DNA of 64,000 nt from Candidatus Caccousia avicola (GTDB taxonomy: Bacteria; Bacillota; Clostridia; Oscillospirales; Acutalibacteraceae), in NCBI GenBank assembly GCA_018712435.1, contig DVGZ01000041.1, positions 53,267-117,266 of the forward strand. Direction: 5' to 3'. Positions 50,479 to 60,686 of the stretch are shown in pieces. Positions within the stretch are counted from its first letter, which is position 1; each line of letters starts with the position of its first letter. The position numbers and the translations under genes were made by a program. The notes under the pieces were generated by a model. The model made no database searches, was not told the origin of the DNA, and saw only the letters and a program-made list of their open reading frames with translations.

Positions 50479-50523
50479 AAGTCTGTTACGTCCGCACGAG
50501 CCTGCGGAAATACAAACACACTT

Positions 50524-51945
50524 TTGGAGGCTATGCGCATGAAGCGAGTAGGAAAACCGGCATTTTTCATCGTTGCCCTCCTGATCCTTGCGCTGGCAGT
50601 GACCTCTGTCTTTGGTATTCATGTCCAAAACGGAGACAACACTGTCACATACATCAAGGGGATGGGCGACATCCGTTGGGGTATTGACATCAACGGCGGT
50701 GTGGAGGCTACCTTTGTTCCGGATACGGACGAGGCTGTGACGCAGGAGGATCTGGAATCCGCCAAGGCGATCATTGAGACCCGTCTGACCAGCCAGCACA
50801 TCACCGACTATGAACTGTATACGGATCCGGCCAACAACCGGATTATTGTCCGTTTCCCCTGGAAGAGCGACGAGACGACCTTCGATCCCGAGGCCGCTAT
50901 CCAGGAGATTTCCGCCACTGCTGAGCTGACCTTCCGTCCGGGCGCGGAGTATGAATCCACCGAGATGAGCGAGGACGGCGAAATGCTCTATAAGACGCCG
51001 ACCGGCGAGACGGCTGAAACCGTTCTGATGTCCGGCAGCGATGTGGATTCGGCGGAAGCGCAGATTTATCAGGATCCTGATACCGGAGCCACCGAGTATG
51101 TGGTCGCCCTGAAGCTGACCGAAACGGGTTCTGAAAAATTTGCGGCGGCAACCGAGGAATATCTCAACGAGACCATCTCCATCTGGATGGACGATGTGAT
51201 GATTTCCGCCCCGACCGTGCAGAGCACGATCACAGGGGGAGAGGCGCAGATCACCGGTGTCGACGCGGAGGAAGCTACCGTCCTGGCGCGTCAGATCAAC
51301 GCGGGCGCTCTGCCGTTCCAGCTGACAACGAAGAACTTCCGCACCATCAGCCCGACGCTCGGCGCTTCGTCCCTTGACGCGATGATGATTGCCGGTGTGA
51401 TTGCGTTCATTCTCATCGCGCTGTTTATGATTATCGTGTTCCGTCTGACGGGCTTCGTGGCGGTGATTTCCCTGATCGGCCAGGTGGCGCTCTGCTTTGC
51501 CGCCGTTTCCGGGTATTTCCCTGCCTTCAACAGCTTCACGCTGACCCTTCCCGGTATCGCCGGTATTATCCTCTCCATCGGCATGGGCGTTGACGCCAAC
51601 ATCATCACGGCAACGCGCATCAAGGAGGAGCTGTGGGCCGGCAGAACGCTGGACGGCGCCATTCAGAAGGGCGACGACAACAGCTTCTGGGCGATTTTTG
51701 ACGGCAACATCACGACCATCATTGTCTCCCTGATCCTGATGGCTGTCTTTGGACCGACCAACATTCTGTCTGTTCTGTTCGGTGCTTCCACCACCGGTTC
51801 CATCTATTCCTTCGGCTATACGCTTCTGATCGGCAACATCGGAAACTTCATTTTCGGCGTCGGCACCACCCGCCTGATGACGAAATCTCTCTCCGGGTTC
51901 AAGCCGCTGCGTAAAAAATGGCTGTTCGGAGGTGCTGCAGAATGA
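50524..51945 (+). CDS. secD: Protein translocase subunit SecD
   Basis: GIDINGGVEATFVPD; LPGIAGIILSIGMGVDANIITATRIKEEL. Confidence 0.95.
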   Translation: MEAMRMKRVGKPAFFIVALLILALAVTSVFGIHVQNGDNTVTYIKGMGDIRWGIDINGGVEATFVPDTDEAVTQEDLESAKAIIETRLTSQHITDYELYTDPANNRIIVRFPWKSDETTFDPEAAIQEISATAELTFRPGAEYESTEMSEDGEMLYKTPTGETAETVLMSGSDVDSAEAQIYQDPDTGATEYVVALKLTETGSEKFAAATEEYLNETISIWMDDVMISAPTVQSTITGGEAQITGVDAEEATVLARQINAGALPFQLTTKNFRTISPTLGASSLDAMMIAGVIAFILIALFMIIVFRLTGFVAVISLIGQVALCFAAVSGYFPAFNSFTLTLPGIAGIILSIGMGVDANIITATRIKEELWAGRTLDGAIQKGDDNSFWAIFDGNITTIIVSLILMAVFGPTNILSVLFGASTTGSIYSFGYTLLIGNIGNFIFGVGTTRLMTKSLSGFKPLRKKWLFGGAAE

Positions 51946-52892
51946 AAAAGTTCAACATCAAATTTTACGAGAACCGGAAGATTTATTTCGGAATCACAAT
52001 CGCCCTCTTTGCGATTGGCATCATCTTCAATATCATTTTCGGCACGACACTGGACATCCAGTTCAAGGGCGGTGCAATGCTCGATTACACCTATACGGGT
52101 GAGATCAGCACGAGCGATGTGGAGAGCATTGTCGAAGACGTGACCGGCCAGAATGTGGATATCCGCGTGTATTCCAGCATGGTGGACACCAACGGAGCCA
52201 ACACCAACGGAATGTCCATCACCTTCGCCGGAACGGATTCCATCACCGTGGATCAGCAGGATGCCATTTCCTCCGCGATTCTGGAGAAATATCCGGACAG
52301 CGCGCTGACGGTTGAGGAAACCTCCTCTGTGGACCGCACTGTCGGCACCAGCTTTTTCGCGAAGTGCCTGATCGCCGTTGCGATTACCTTTGTCCTTCTG
52401 GTCATTTATATCGCGTTCCGCTTCCGCAAGATCGGCGGCGCGTCGGCTGGTATCATTTCGATCATTGCCCTGCTGCACGACGTCCTTCTGGTGTACTTCA
52501 CCTTTGTGATCTTCCGGATGCCGATCAACGATAACTTTATCGCGGTGATTCTGACGATCCTCGGCTACTCGCTGAACAACACCATCATCATCTATGACCG
52601 TATCCGCGAGAACCGTCGTGCGCTCGGCCCGAAGGCTCAGACCTCGGAGCTGGTCAACCTGAGCATCAACCAAACGCTGACCCGTTCCATCTACACCTCC
52701 CTGTGCACCTTCGTGGCGATTGGCTGCGTGTATGTGGTGGGTATGGCTTACGGTTTGACGAGCGTCACCACCTTTGCGCTGCCGATGATGGTAGGTATTT
52801 TGGTGGGCTGCTATTCTTCCGTCTGCATCACCGGCCCCCTGTATGTGATGTGGAGAAATTATAAGGACAAGACTTCTGTCAAGGCGAAGTGA
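51942..52892 (+). CDS. secF: Protein translocase subunit SecF
   Basis: LDIQFKGGAMLDYTY; GYSLNNTIIIYDRIRENRR. Confidence 0.95.
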   Translation: MKKFNIKFYENRKIYFGITIALFAIGIIFNIIFGTTLDIQFKGGAMLDYTYTGEISTSDVESIVEDVTGQNVDIRVYSSMVDTNGANTNGMSITFAGTDSITVDQQDAISSAILEKYPDSALTVEETSSVDRTVGTSFFAKCLIAVAITFVLLVIYIAFRFRKIGGASAGIISIIALLHDVLLVYFTFVIFRMPINDNFIAVILTILGYSLNNTIIIYDRIRENRRALGPKAQTSELVNLSINQTLTRSIYTSLCTFVAIGCVYVVGMAYGLTSVTTFALPMMVGILVGCYSSVCITGPLYVMWRNYKDKTSVKAK

Positions 52893-52972
52893 TGTTTTGC
52901 TTTTCCCGCCGGTTTATTTGTAAGCGGTTAGGGGAGAGCGCATCATCGGATTGTCCCATAGAATGTATTTTG

Positions 52973-53006
52973 AGCGGCGCATGGTTTTATCCATGTGCCG
53001 CTTTTT
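52973..53006 (+). terminator. Terminator after secF
   Basis: AGCGGCGCATGG-ttttat-CCATGTGCCGCTTTTT. Confidence 0.85.
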
Positions 53007-53257
53007 CATGCCCTGCATCCCCCGAATCCGGCAAGAATTCCCGCAATTTTCCAGCAAAGCCGCCCGCTCAGAGACACCAGGCGCACATTCTTTTGCATAA
53101 ACTTTGATACCTCGCACCATCTCCGGTTTCGTGGGGAGTTTAAGTTTTTTTCGTTTTCTCTTTCATCTTTCTCTGTCATGAGATATAATAAAGAAAATAT
53201 CTCCTGAGAAGGCCCCCGTGTGCTGGCCGCTGTCAGGAAAAGGGCAGGTGTTTTTTC

Positions 53258-54223
53258 GTGCCAACGAATTTTACTGTTTCGCTTTCCAAGGTAATGAAAG
53301 AGCTCTCGCTTTCCGTCCTCTATATGCCGGAGGATCCGGAAAAGATTATGATCTGTTCCATGGACGTGAACCGTCCCGGGCTGGAGTTGAATCGTTTTTA
53401 TGATTATTACGACACAACCCGCATATTGATTTTTGGTAACGCCGAGACAGCTTTCCTCAATTCTCTTTCCACTGAGGAGAGACGCGAGGTTCTGGACGCT
53501 GTGTTCTCCAAGCACCCGCCGGCTGCCATCATTGCGCGGAATCTCCAGCCCACCCCTGAAATGCTGGAAGCCGTGCAGGAGAACAACGTTCCGCTGCTCA
53601 GCACGGCGGACACCACTTCCAGCCTGGTGGCTTCGCTTGTCTCGTTCATGAATGTGGAGCTGGCTCCGCGCATCACCCGCCACGGTGTGCTGGTGGAGGT
53701 CTACGGCGAAGGTATCCTTCTGGTCGGAGACAGCGGCGTGGGAAAAAGTGAGACGGCGATTGAGCTGATCAAGCGCGGCCACCGTCTGATTGCCGACGAC
53801 GCCGTTGAGATCCGGCGTGTTTCCGCGAAGTCTCTGGTCGGGCAGGCGCCGGAAAATATTCGTCATTTCATCGAACTGCGCGGAATCGGGATCATCAATG
53901 CCCGCCGCATTTTCGGTATGGGCGCGGTTAAGATGACGGAAAAAATTGATATTGTCATCAATCTGGAAATTTGGGATCATCAAAAGGTCTATGATCGGAT
54001 GGGTCTCGACAACGAGTATACGGAGATTTTGGGCATCAACGTGCCGGTTTTGACTATCCCTGTAAAGCCGGGCCGTAATCTGGCTGTGATCATCGAGGTT
54101 GCCGCCATGAACAACCGCCAGAAGAAGATGGGCTACAATGCCGCGACGGAGCTGCTCACCAGCCTTGGTATGGATATCGATGTATTGCAGGAGGAAGACA
54201 AGAAGCTTAAGCTGGATCTGTAA
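53258..54223 (+). CDS. hprK: HPr kinase/phosphorylase
   Basis: GTG start; GEGILLVGDSGVGKSETAIELIKRGHRLIADDAVEIRR; ELRGIGIINARRIFGMGAV. Confidence 0.97.
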   Translation: MPTNFTVSLSKVMKELSLSVLYMPEDPEKIMICSMDVNRPGLELNRFYDYYDTTRILIFGNAETAFLNSLSTEERREVLDAVFSKHPPAAIIARNLQPTPEMLEAVQENNVPLLSTADTTSSLVASLVSFMNVELAPRITRHGVLVEVYGEGILLVGDSGVGKSETAIELIKRGHRLIADDAVEIRRVSAKSLVGQAPENIRHFIELRGIGIINARRIFGMGAVKMTEKIDIVINLEIWDHQKVYDRMGLDNEYTEILGINVPVLTIPVKPGRNLAVIIEVAAMNNRQKKMGYNAATELLTSLGMDIDVLQEEDKKLKLDL

Positions 54224-54253
54224 GCATGAAAATTTACAATCAGGAGGAATCGT

Positions 54254-55186
54254 ATGCTGCCTTTGGAGGAACTTGAGAGATCCGCGGTCGCGGCGGGCTG
54301 CCTGACCGTGCGCGAGGAGCCCATGAGCCGCCACACCACCTTCCGGATCGGCGGACCTGCCGACCTGTTTGTTACCGTGTGCAGCGCAGAAAGCCTGGAA
54401 CTGCTGATGAGGGAGACGCAGCGGCTTCAAATTCCGCTGTTCCTTTTGGGAAAAGGCTCCAACCTTTTGGTTTCGGACAGCGGTGTGCGCGGGTGTGTGG
54501 CCTGCCTTTCCGGCGATTTCCATGAGGTTTCCCTGAGCGGGGAAACGGAAATTGTCTGCGGTCCGGCCGTGTCGCTGGCGGGACTGTGCAATTTTGCGAA
54601 AAAGTATGAGCTGACCGGTCTGGAATTTGCCTGGGGAATCCCGGCCTCTGTGGGCGGCGCAGCCTATATGAACGCGGGCGCCTACAATGGGGAAATGAGC
54701 TCTGTGATCCAATCCGTTCACGCCCTGCTTCCGGACGGAAGCCATCAGGTTTTCTCGGGTGAATCGCTGCAATACGGGTACCGGCACAGCGTATTTATGG
54801 AAAACGGCGGTGTGATCACACGGGTTGTGTGCTGCCTTTCCAAGGGGAACCGGGATGCGATTGCCCTTCTGATGGAAGACTACTATACCAGACGCAAGGA
54901 AAAGCAGCCGCTCAATAAACCGAGCGCCGGAAGCGTGTTCAAACGTCCGGAGGGCCATTTCGCGGGCGCGTTGATTGAGCAGTGCGGCCTCAAAGGATTG
55001 CGTGTGGGCGGCGCAATGGTCAGTGAAAAGCATGCGGGCTTTATCGTCAATGCAGGCGGCGCGACCTGCGCGGATGTGTGCGCCCTGATTGAAAAAATTC
55101 AGGAAACGGTTTTGCGTGAGACGGGCGTTTCTCTGGAATGTGAAGTGAAACGGATAGGAGAACAGGAAAAAACATGGAATTCTTAA
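54254..55186 (+). CDS. murB: UDP-N-acetylmuramate dehydrogenase
   Basis: TTFRIGGPADLFV; LGKGSNLLVSDSGVRG; FAWGIPASVGGAAYMNAGAYNGEM; KPSAGSVFKRP. Confidence 0.97.
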   Translation: MLPLEELERSAVAAGCLTVREEPMSRHTTFRIGGPADLFVTVCSAESLELLMRETQRLQIPLFLLGKGSNLLVSDSGVRGCVACLSGDFHEVSLSGETEIVCGPAVSLAGLCNFAKKYELTGLEFAWGIPASVGGAAYMNAGAYNGEMSSVIQSVHALLPDGSHQVFSGESLQYGYRHSVFMENGGVITRVVCCLSKGNRDAIALLMEDYYTRRKEKQPLNKPSAGSVFKRPEGHFAGALIEQCGLKGLRVGGAMVSEKHAGFIVNAGGATCADVCALIEKIQETVLRETGVSLECEVKRIGEQEKTWNS

Positions 55187-56037
55187 TTGTAACAGGACTT
55201 TCCGGGGCGGGAAAATCACAGGCCGTCCACGCGTTGGAGGATATCGGCTTTTACTGTGTGGATAACCTGCCGCCGCAGCTTTTGAGCACCTTCTACAGCC
55301 TGTGCCAGCAGGCGGGGGAGAAGTTTGGCCGCGTGGCGGTCGTGACGGATATCCGCGGCGGTCAGGATGTGTTCCGCACCCTGACCGCGACGCTGGAGGA
55401 GCTGCACAAGGATGAAAGGCCGTACAAGATTTTGTTCCTCGACGCGGCGGATCCGGTGCTGATCAACCGTTTCAAGGAAACCAGAAGAAAGCATCCTCTC
55501 GCCGATTACTTCATGGGATCGCTGGATCAGGCGGTGCAGATGGAGCGTTCCGTGCTCAAGCCGGTGCAGGAGCAGGCGGATTTTGTGATTGACACCTCTC
55601 TGCTGTCTCCCGCGCAGCTGAAAAAGCAGATTTCCACCCTTTTCCTGGGGAATGTATCGGACGCGCTTGCCATCCACTGTGTTTCCTTTGGCTTTAAGTA
55701 TGGAATGCCGACGGAAGCGGATCTGGTGTTTGATGTGCGCTGCCTGCCGAACCCGTTTTACGTCAAGGAGCTGAAAAACCTGACAGGGCTTGATGAGCCG
55801 GTGCGGGAGTACGTCATGCGCTGGGAGCAGTCGCAGGAGGTAGCCAAGCGGCTGATGAACCTGATTGACTATATGCTCCCTCTGTATCTGGAGGAAGGAA
55901 AAAGCCAGCTGGTGGTGGCGATGGGCTGCACGGGCGGAAAGCACCGTTCCGTGACCTTTGCTCAGCTCCTGTATGAGCATTTCTGCCAGGAAGGAAAGCG
56001 GGCCAGCGTCAACCATCGCGATATCCAGAAGAGGTAA
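55174..56037 (+). CDS. rapZ: RNase adapter/nucleotide-binding protein RapZ (YvcJ family)
   Basis: LIVTGLSGAGKSQAVHALEDIGFYCVDNLPPQLL; RCLPNPFYVKELKNLTGLDEPV; IGCTGGKHRSV-like. Confidence 0.96.
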   Translation: MEFLIVTGLSGAGKSQAVHALEDIGFYCVDNLPPQLLSTFYSLCQQAGEKFGRVAVVTDIRGGQDVFRTLTATLEELHKDERPYKILFLDAADPVLINRFKETRRKHPLADYFMGSLDQAVQMERSVLKPVQEQADFVIDTSLLSPAQLKKQISTLFLGNVSDALAIHCVSFGFKYGMPTEADLVFDVRCLPNPFYVKELKNLTGLDEPVREYVMRWEQSQEVAKRLMNLIDYMLPLYLEEGKSQLVVAMGCTGGKHRSVTFAQLLYEHFCQEGKRASVNHRDIQKR

Positions 56038-56043
56038 CGGCTC

Positions 56044-56967
56044 ATGTCATTTTCATCGGAGACGAAGGCGGAGTTGTGCCGCATCGAGACGGAGCAAGAC
56101 TGCTGCCAAAAGGCGGAATGCTACGGCCTTTTTCTGTTTGGAGGAGGCTTTTCCGCTTCGGATGTGTCATTCCTTACGGAGAGCGCCCCGGTTGCCCGGC
56201 GGGCGGCGCAGGAAGCCGCCGCCGTGGCGGGGGTGTTTGTGGAGACGGTTTCCGCCATTGTGCGCCGCGGCGGGAAAACAACCTTTTCTGTTTCCATTCG
56301 CGGAGAAAATCAGAGGATTCATTTTCTGCATTGCTTCTCCCATCACTCCAAAGAATTGAATCTGCGCGTGCATGAAGAGAATCTGCAAGACGAATGCTGC
56401 GTACAGGCGTTTCTGCGCGGGGCTTTCCTGTGCTGCGGAACTGTGACAGCGCCGGAAAAAGGATATGATCTGGAATTTTCCGTCCCGTACATGAAGCTGG
56501 CCGGAGATTTGTCCGCGCTTTTGTCAAGGGCAGGCGGACTGGGGCTTCAGCCCGGTACGGTCAACCGCAAGGGGCGGTTTATTGTTTATGTCAAGGGCGG
56601 GGAGAGCGTCACGGATCTGCTGACTTATCTGGGGGCGAAAAATGCCGCTATGGAATCCATGCAGGCCAAAATGCTCAAGGAAATGCGGAACAATCTGAAC
56701 CGCAGAAACAATTTTGAAACCGCCAACATTGATAAAACCGCGTCGGCCGCCGCGCGCCAGCTTTTGGCGATTGAACGCATCATGGGAACGGTGGGACTGG
56801 ATGCTTTGCCGGAGGACCTGCGGGAGATTGCCGCTCTCCGCTGGGAAAATCCCGAGCTTTCCCTTCGTGAGCTGGGGGAACATCTTTCCCAGCCGCTGAG
56901 CCGTTCCGGCGTCAACCACCGGCTGCGGCGTATTGTGGAATTTGCAGAGCACAGCGGGGATTCTTAA
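56044..56967 (+). CDS. whiA: DNA-binding protein WhiA
   Basis: SFSSETKAELCRIE; RNNLNRRNNFETANIDKTASAAARQL; SLRELGEHLSQPLSRSGVNHRLRRI. Confidence 0.96.
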   Translation: MSFSSETKAELCRIETEQDCCQKAECYGLFLFGGGFSASDVSFLTESAPVARRAAQEAAAVAGVFVETVSAIVRRGGKTTFSVSIRGENQRIHFLHCFSHHSKELNLRVHEENLQDECCVQAFLRGAFLCCGTVTAPEKGYDLEFSVPYMKLAGDLSALLSRAGGLGLQPGTVNRKGRFIVYVKGGESVTDLLTYLGAKNAAMESMQAKMLKEMRNNLNRRNNFETANIDKTASAAARQLLAIERIMGTVGLDALPEDLREIAALRWENPELSLRELGEHLSQPLSRSGVNHRLRRIVEFAEHSGDS

Positions 56968-57003
56968 TCAACAATGAAAGTCCCACGGGGAGAGGAGAAA
57001 AGC

Positions 57004-60000
57004 ATGTTTGTCCACCTTCACCTTCACACGGAATACAGCCTGCTGGACGGCGCCTGCCGCATCAAGCAGCTTTTGGATACCGCGCAGAGCCGCGGCGACC
57101 GGGCGATTGCCATCACGGATCACGGCGTCATGTATGGAGCGGTGGAGTTTTTCAAGGAAGCGAAAAAGCGCGGGATTCATCCGATCATCGGCTGTGAAGT
57201 GTATGTCGCGCAAAGAACCCGTTTTGACAAGGTCCATGAGCTGGATTCGGAGAACCGCCATCTGGTGCTGCTGTGCGAGAACGAGACGGGATACCGCAAT
57301 TTGATCAAGCTGGTTTCGCTGGCCTGGACGGAAGGATTTTACAGCAAACCCCGCGTGGATTTGGATCTGCTGGAACAGTACCATGAAGGCTTGATTGCTC
57401 TCTCCGCCTGCCTGGCGGGAGAAATTCCGCGCGCTTTGACGGCAAACGATTATGAGGGAGCCAAAGAGGCGGCGCTGCGCTATGAGTCGATTTTTGGGAA
57501 AGGGAACTTTTTCCTGGAGCTTCAGGACCACGGGCTTCGCGAACAGAAGCTGATCAATCCGCAGATCATCCGGCTGGCGCGCGAGCTGGATATTCCGCTG
57601 GTCGTGACGAATGACTGTCACTATATTGCACGGGAGGACAGCGAGATGCACCACGTCCTCCTCTGCGTCCAGACGAACCGAACGCTGGAGGACAAGGACG
57701 GCATGGAATTCGGCTCCGACGAGTTCTATTTCAAGTCGGAAGAAGAGATGCGAGCCCTGTTCCCCGATGTGCCCGAGGCGGCGGACAACACCTGGAAAAT
57801 CGCGGAACGCTGCCAGGTGGAGTTTGAATTCGGCAAAACGAAGCTTCCGAAATTTGAAGCGCCGGACGGGGAAGGAAATCTTGCCTATTTCCGCAGGCTG
57901 TGCCGGGAAGGCATGCTGCGCCGGTATGGGGACCACCCCTCGCAGGAGGTGCAGGATCGTCTCGCCTACGAGCAGTCTGTGATTGAGCAGATGGGCTATG
58001 TCAATTATTACCTGATCGTATACGACTTTATCCGGTATGCCAGAAGCGTGGATATTCCCGTCGGTCCCGGACGTGGCTCCGGCGCGGGAAGCCTGGCGGC
58101 GTATTGTCTGGGGATCACCAGCATCGACCCTATCCGGTATCATTTGCTGTTTGAACGTTTTCTGAACCCGGAGCGCGTCAGCATGCCGGACTTTGACGTG
58201 GATTTCAGCGACGAGCGCCGGCCGGAAATGATCGAATATGTGGTGCGCAAGTACGGAGCGGATCATGTGGCGCAGATTGTGACGTTCGGCACAATGGCGG
58301 CGCGCGGTTCTCTGCGCGACGTTGGGCGTGCGATGGCGATTCCGTACAATGTGGTGGACAGTGTGGCTAAAATGGTGCCGATGGAGCTGAATATCACTCT
58401 GGACGCGGCGCTGGAAAAATCGGCGGAATTCCGGCAGAGATATGAGTCGGATCCGACCATCCACCGCCTTGTGGATATGGCGAAAAAGGTCGAAGGAATG
58501 CCGCGCAACGCTTCGACGCACGCGGCGGGCGTTGTCATTACGGATCAACCGGTGAACTACTATGTCCCGCTGGCCAAAAACGGGGATTCTGTTGTCACAC
58601 AGTACACGATGACGCTGTTGGAGGAGCTGGGGCTCTTAAAGATTGATTTTCTTGGTCTGCGCAACCTCTCGGTCATTCACGACGCGGTGCAGCAGGTGCG
58701 GAAAACAAAGCCCGATTTTTCCATCGAATCGATCTCGGACAATGAGCCAAATGTCTATGTCATGATGGCGGAAGGGCACCTGGATGGGGTGTTCCAGTTT
58801 GAATCCGGGGGAATGCGAAAGGTAATCGTGCAGCTGCGCCCGCAGAATCTGGAAGATCTGATCGCCGTTGTTTCCCTGTACCGTCCCGGCCCCATGCAGT
58901 CGATCCCACGATATATTGAGTGCCGCCATAACCCCGCGATGGTTCGCTACAAGCATCCCCGCCTGCAAAAGATTTTGGACGTCACCTATGGCTGCATCGT
59001 CTATCAGGAGCAGGTGATGCAGATTTTCCGGGAGCTGGCGGGCTATTCGCTGGGCCGCGCCGACATTGTCCGGCGTGCCATGAGTAAGAAAAAAGCGGAC
59101 GTGATGGAGCGCGAGAAGCAGATCTTTATCCATGGCCTTGTCAATGAAAAAGGGGAGGTCGAGGTAGAGGGCTGCGTCCGGCGGGGCGTGGACGAAAAGA
59201 CGGCGCTGGAAATCTTCAAGGAGATGGAAACCTTTTCCGCGTATGGCTTCAACAAGTCTCACGCGGCTCCCTATGCGCTTGTTTCTTACCAGACGGCATG
59301 GCTCAAATGCTTCTATCCCAAGGAATACATGGCGGCTCTGCTGACAAGCGTTCTGGACAATACAAACAAGCTGGTCACCTATATGGCGGAGTGTACCCGG
59401 ATGGGAATCCGTGTGCTGCCGCCTCATATCAACCAGAGCGATTTGGGATTCACCGTCGCGGGCCGGGACATTCGTTTCGGACTTCTGGCGGTCAAAAATT
59501 TGGGACGCGGCTTCCTTCAGCATATCGTTTCCGAACGGGAAATCAACGGTCCGTTTTCTTCCTTTTTTGATTTTTGCAAGAGAATGTTTGAGCAGATGAA
59601 CCGGCGGGCGCTGGAAAGCCTGATTAAGTGCGGCTCGCTGGACGGATTGGATTTAAATCGCCGTCAGATGCTGGAAAACGCGGGCTCTGTGCTGGATTTC
59701 CTGGAAGCCGACCGGAAAAAGAATGTGGAGGGACAGCTGGGGTTCTTCGACACCGGAAACGCGGGGGAAGGGGCGCAGGAATTTCTGGTGTCTCCCATGC
59801 GCGATTTTTCAGACAGAGAAAAGCTGGCGTATGAGAAAGAGGTCACGGGAATGTTCCTTTCCGGCCATCCCATGGCGGCCTTTCTGGGGCGGTATGAGCA
59901 GCTCGGCGCGGTGCGCATCGGCGACCTGGTGAACGACGCGGACGCTTCCCAATACCGGGACGGGGACCGTGTGACGGTGCTCGGAATCATCAGCAGCATG

Positions 60001-60483
60001 CAGATGAAGGTGACGAAAAGCGGTTCCACCATGGCCTTCCTGCTGTTGGAGGATATGTTCGGATCCATCGAGGTTCTCGTTTTTCCGGCGATTCTCAGCC
60101 AGTATGGCGCTCATCTTACCGAGGGAGAGCCTGTTCTGATTCAGGCGCGGGTGAGCCGGAAGGAGGATGAGGACGCAAAGCTGATCTGTGACTCCGTTGG
60201 GCCGCTGCAGGAATCCGGGGATGCGGGAGCCGCACAGCCGCGCAAAGCTTCCAAGCGTCCGGGATTATATCTGAAAGTATCCTCTGTCAAGAGCGCCCGC
60301 TGCCAGCGTGCCTGCCAGCTGCTGGAGCTGTTTGAGGGGAGCATGCCGGTTTATTTTTACTATAACGATGTCCATAAGCTTTTTTCAGCTCCGGCCTCTC
60401 TCCGTGTCTCTTTAAACGACGTTTTGGTGGAACAGCTTGGCCGGGTTCTGGGCGAAAAAAACGTCGCAGTTGTGAAGAAATGA
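57004..60483 (+). CDS. dnaE: DNA polymerase III subunit alpha
   Basis: FVHLHLHTEYSLLDGACRI PHP; GPGRGSGAGSLAAYCLGIT; PDFDVDFSDERRPEMIEYV; FNKSHAAPYALVSYQTAWLK. Confidence 0.97.
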   Translation: MFVHLHLHTEYSLLDGACRIKQLLDTAQSRGDRAIAITDHGVMYGAVEFFKEAKKRGIHPIIGCEVYVAQRTRFDKVHELDSENRHLVLLCENETGYRNLIKLVSLAWTEGFYSKPRVDLDLLEQYHEGLIALSACLAGEIPRALTANDYEGAKEAALRYESIFGKGNFFLELQDHGLREQKLINPQIIRLARELDIPLVVTNDCHYIAREDSEMHHVLLCVQTNRTLEDKDGMEFGSDEFYFKSEEEMRALFPDVPEAADNTWKIAERCQVEFEFGKTKLPKFEAPDGEGNLAYFRRLCREGMLRRYGDHPSQEVQDRLAYEQSVIEQMGYVNYYLIVYDFIRYARSVDIPVGPGRGSGAGSLAAYCLGITSIDPIRYHLLFERFLNPERVSMPDFDVDFSDERRPEMIEYVVRKYGADHVAQIVTFGTMAARGSLRDVGRAMAIPYNVVDSVAKMVPMELNITLDAALEKSAEFRQRYESDPTIHRLVDMAKKVEGMPRNASTHAAGVVITDQPVNYYVPLAKNGDSVVTQYTMTLLEELGLLKIDFLGLRNLSVIHDAVQQVRKTKPDFSIESISDNEPNVYVMMAEGHLDGVFQFESGGMRKVIVQLRPQNLEDLIAVVSLYRPGPMQSIPRYIECRHNPAMVRYKHPRLQKILDVTYGCIVYQEQVMQIFRELAGYSLGRADIVRRAMSKKKADVMEREKQIFIHGLVNEKGEVEVEGCVRRGVDEKTALEIFKEMETFSAYGFNKSHAAPYALVSYQTAWLKCFYPKEYMAALLTSVLDNTNKLVTYMAECTRMGIRVLPPHINQSDLGFTVAGRDIRFGLLAVKNLGRGFLQHIVSEREINGPFSSFFDFCKRMFEQMNRRALESLIKCGSLDGLDLNRRQMLENAGSVLDFLEADRKKNVEGQLGFFDTGNAGEGAQEFLVSPMRDFSDREKLAYEKEVTGMFLSGHPMAAFLGRYEQLGAVRIGDLVNDADASQYRDGDRVTVLGIISSMQMKVTKSGSTMAFLLLEDMFGSIEVLVFPAILSQYGAHLTEGEPVLIQARVSRKEDEDAKLICDSVGPLQESGDAGAAQPRKASKRPGLYLKVSSVKSARCQRACQLLELFEGSMPVYFYYNDVHKLFSAPASLRVSLNDVLVEQLGRVLGEKNVAVVKK

Positions 60484-60686
60484 TAGAAAATTCCATAAAG
60501 CGGGAACCAATATCCATATGAATTTGCTTGATCAACAAAAGACAATCCAGTATAATATAGTATGATATCAGAGTTACATAGGTGTGCTGCAAGCGGAAAA
60601 AGAGCACGGGATTCTGTATGAAAAACGTTTTCGACCGCTTCTTATGCAGCCTTATGTGGACATCATTTTATAGGGGGATTAAGATC

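Noticed and set aside
53007-53257. Possible non-coding RNA between secF and hprK
   Set aside because: T-rich and promoter-like sequence only; no convincing structure or known RNA family signature.
53006-55219. 737-aa - strand ORF opposite hprK/murB
   Set aside because: Spans two conserved genes in antisense; no domain recognisable.
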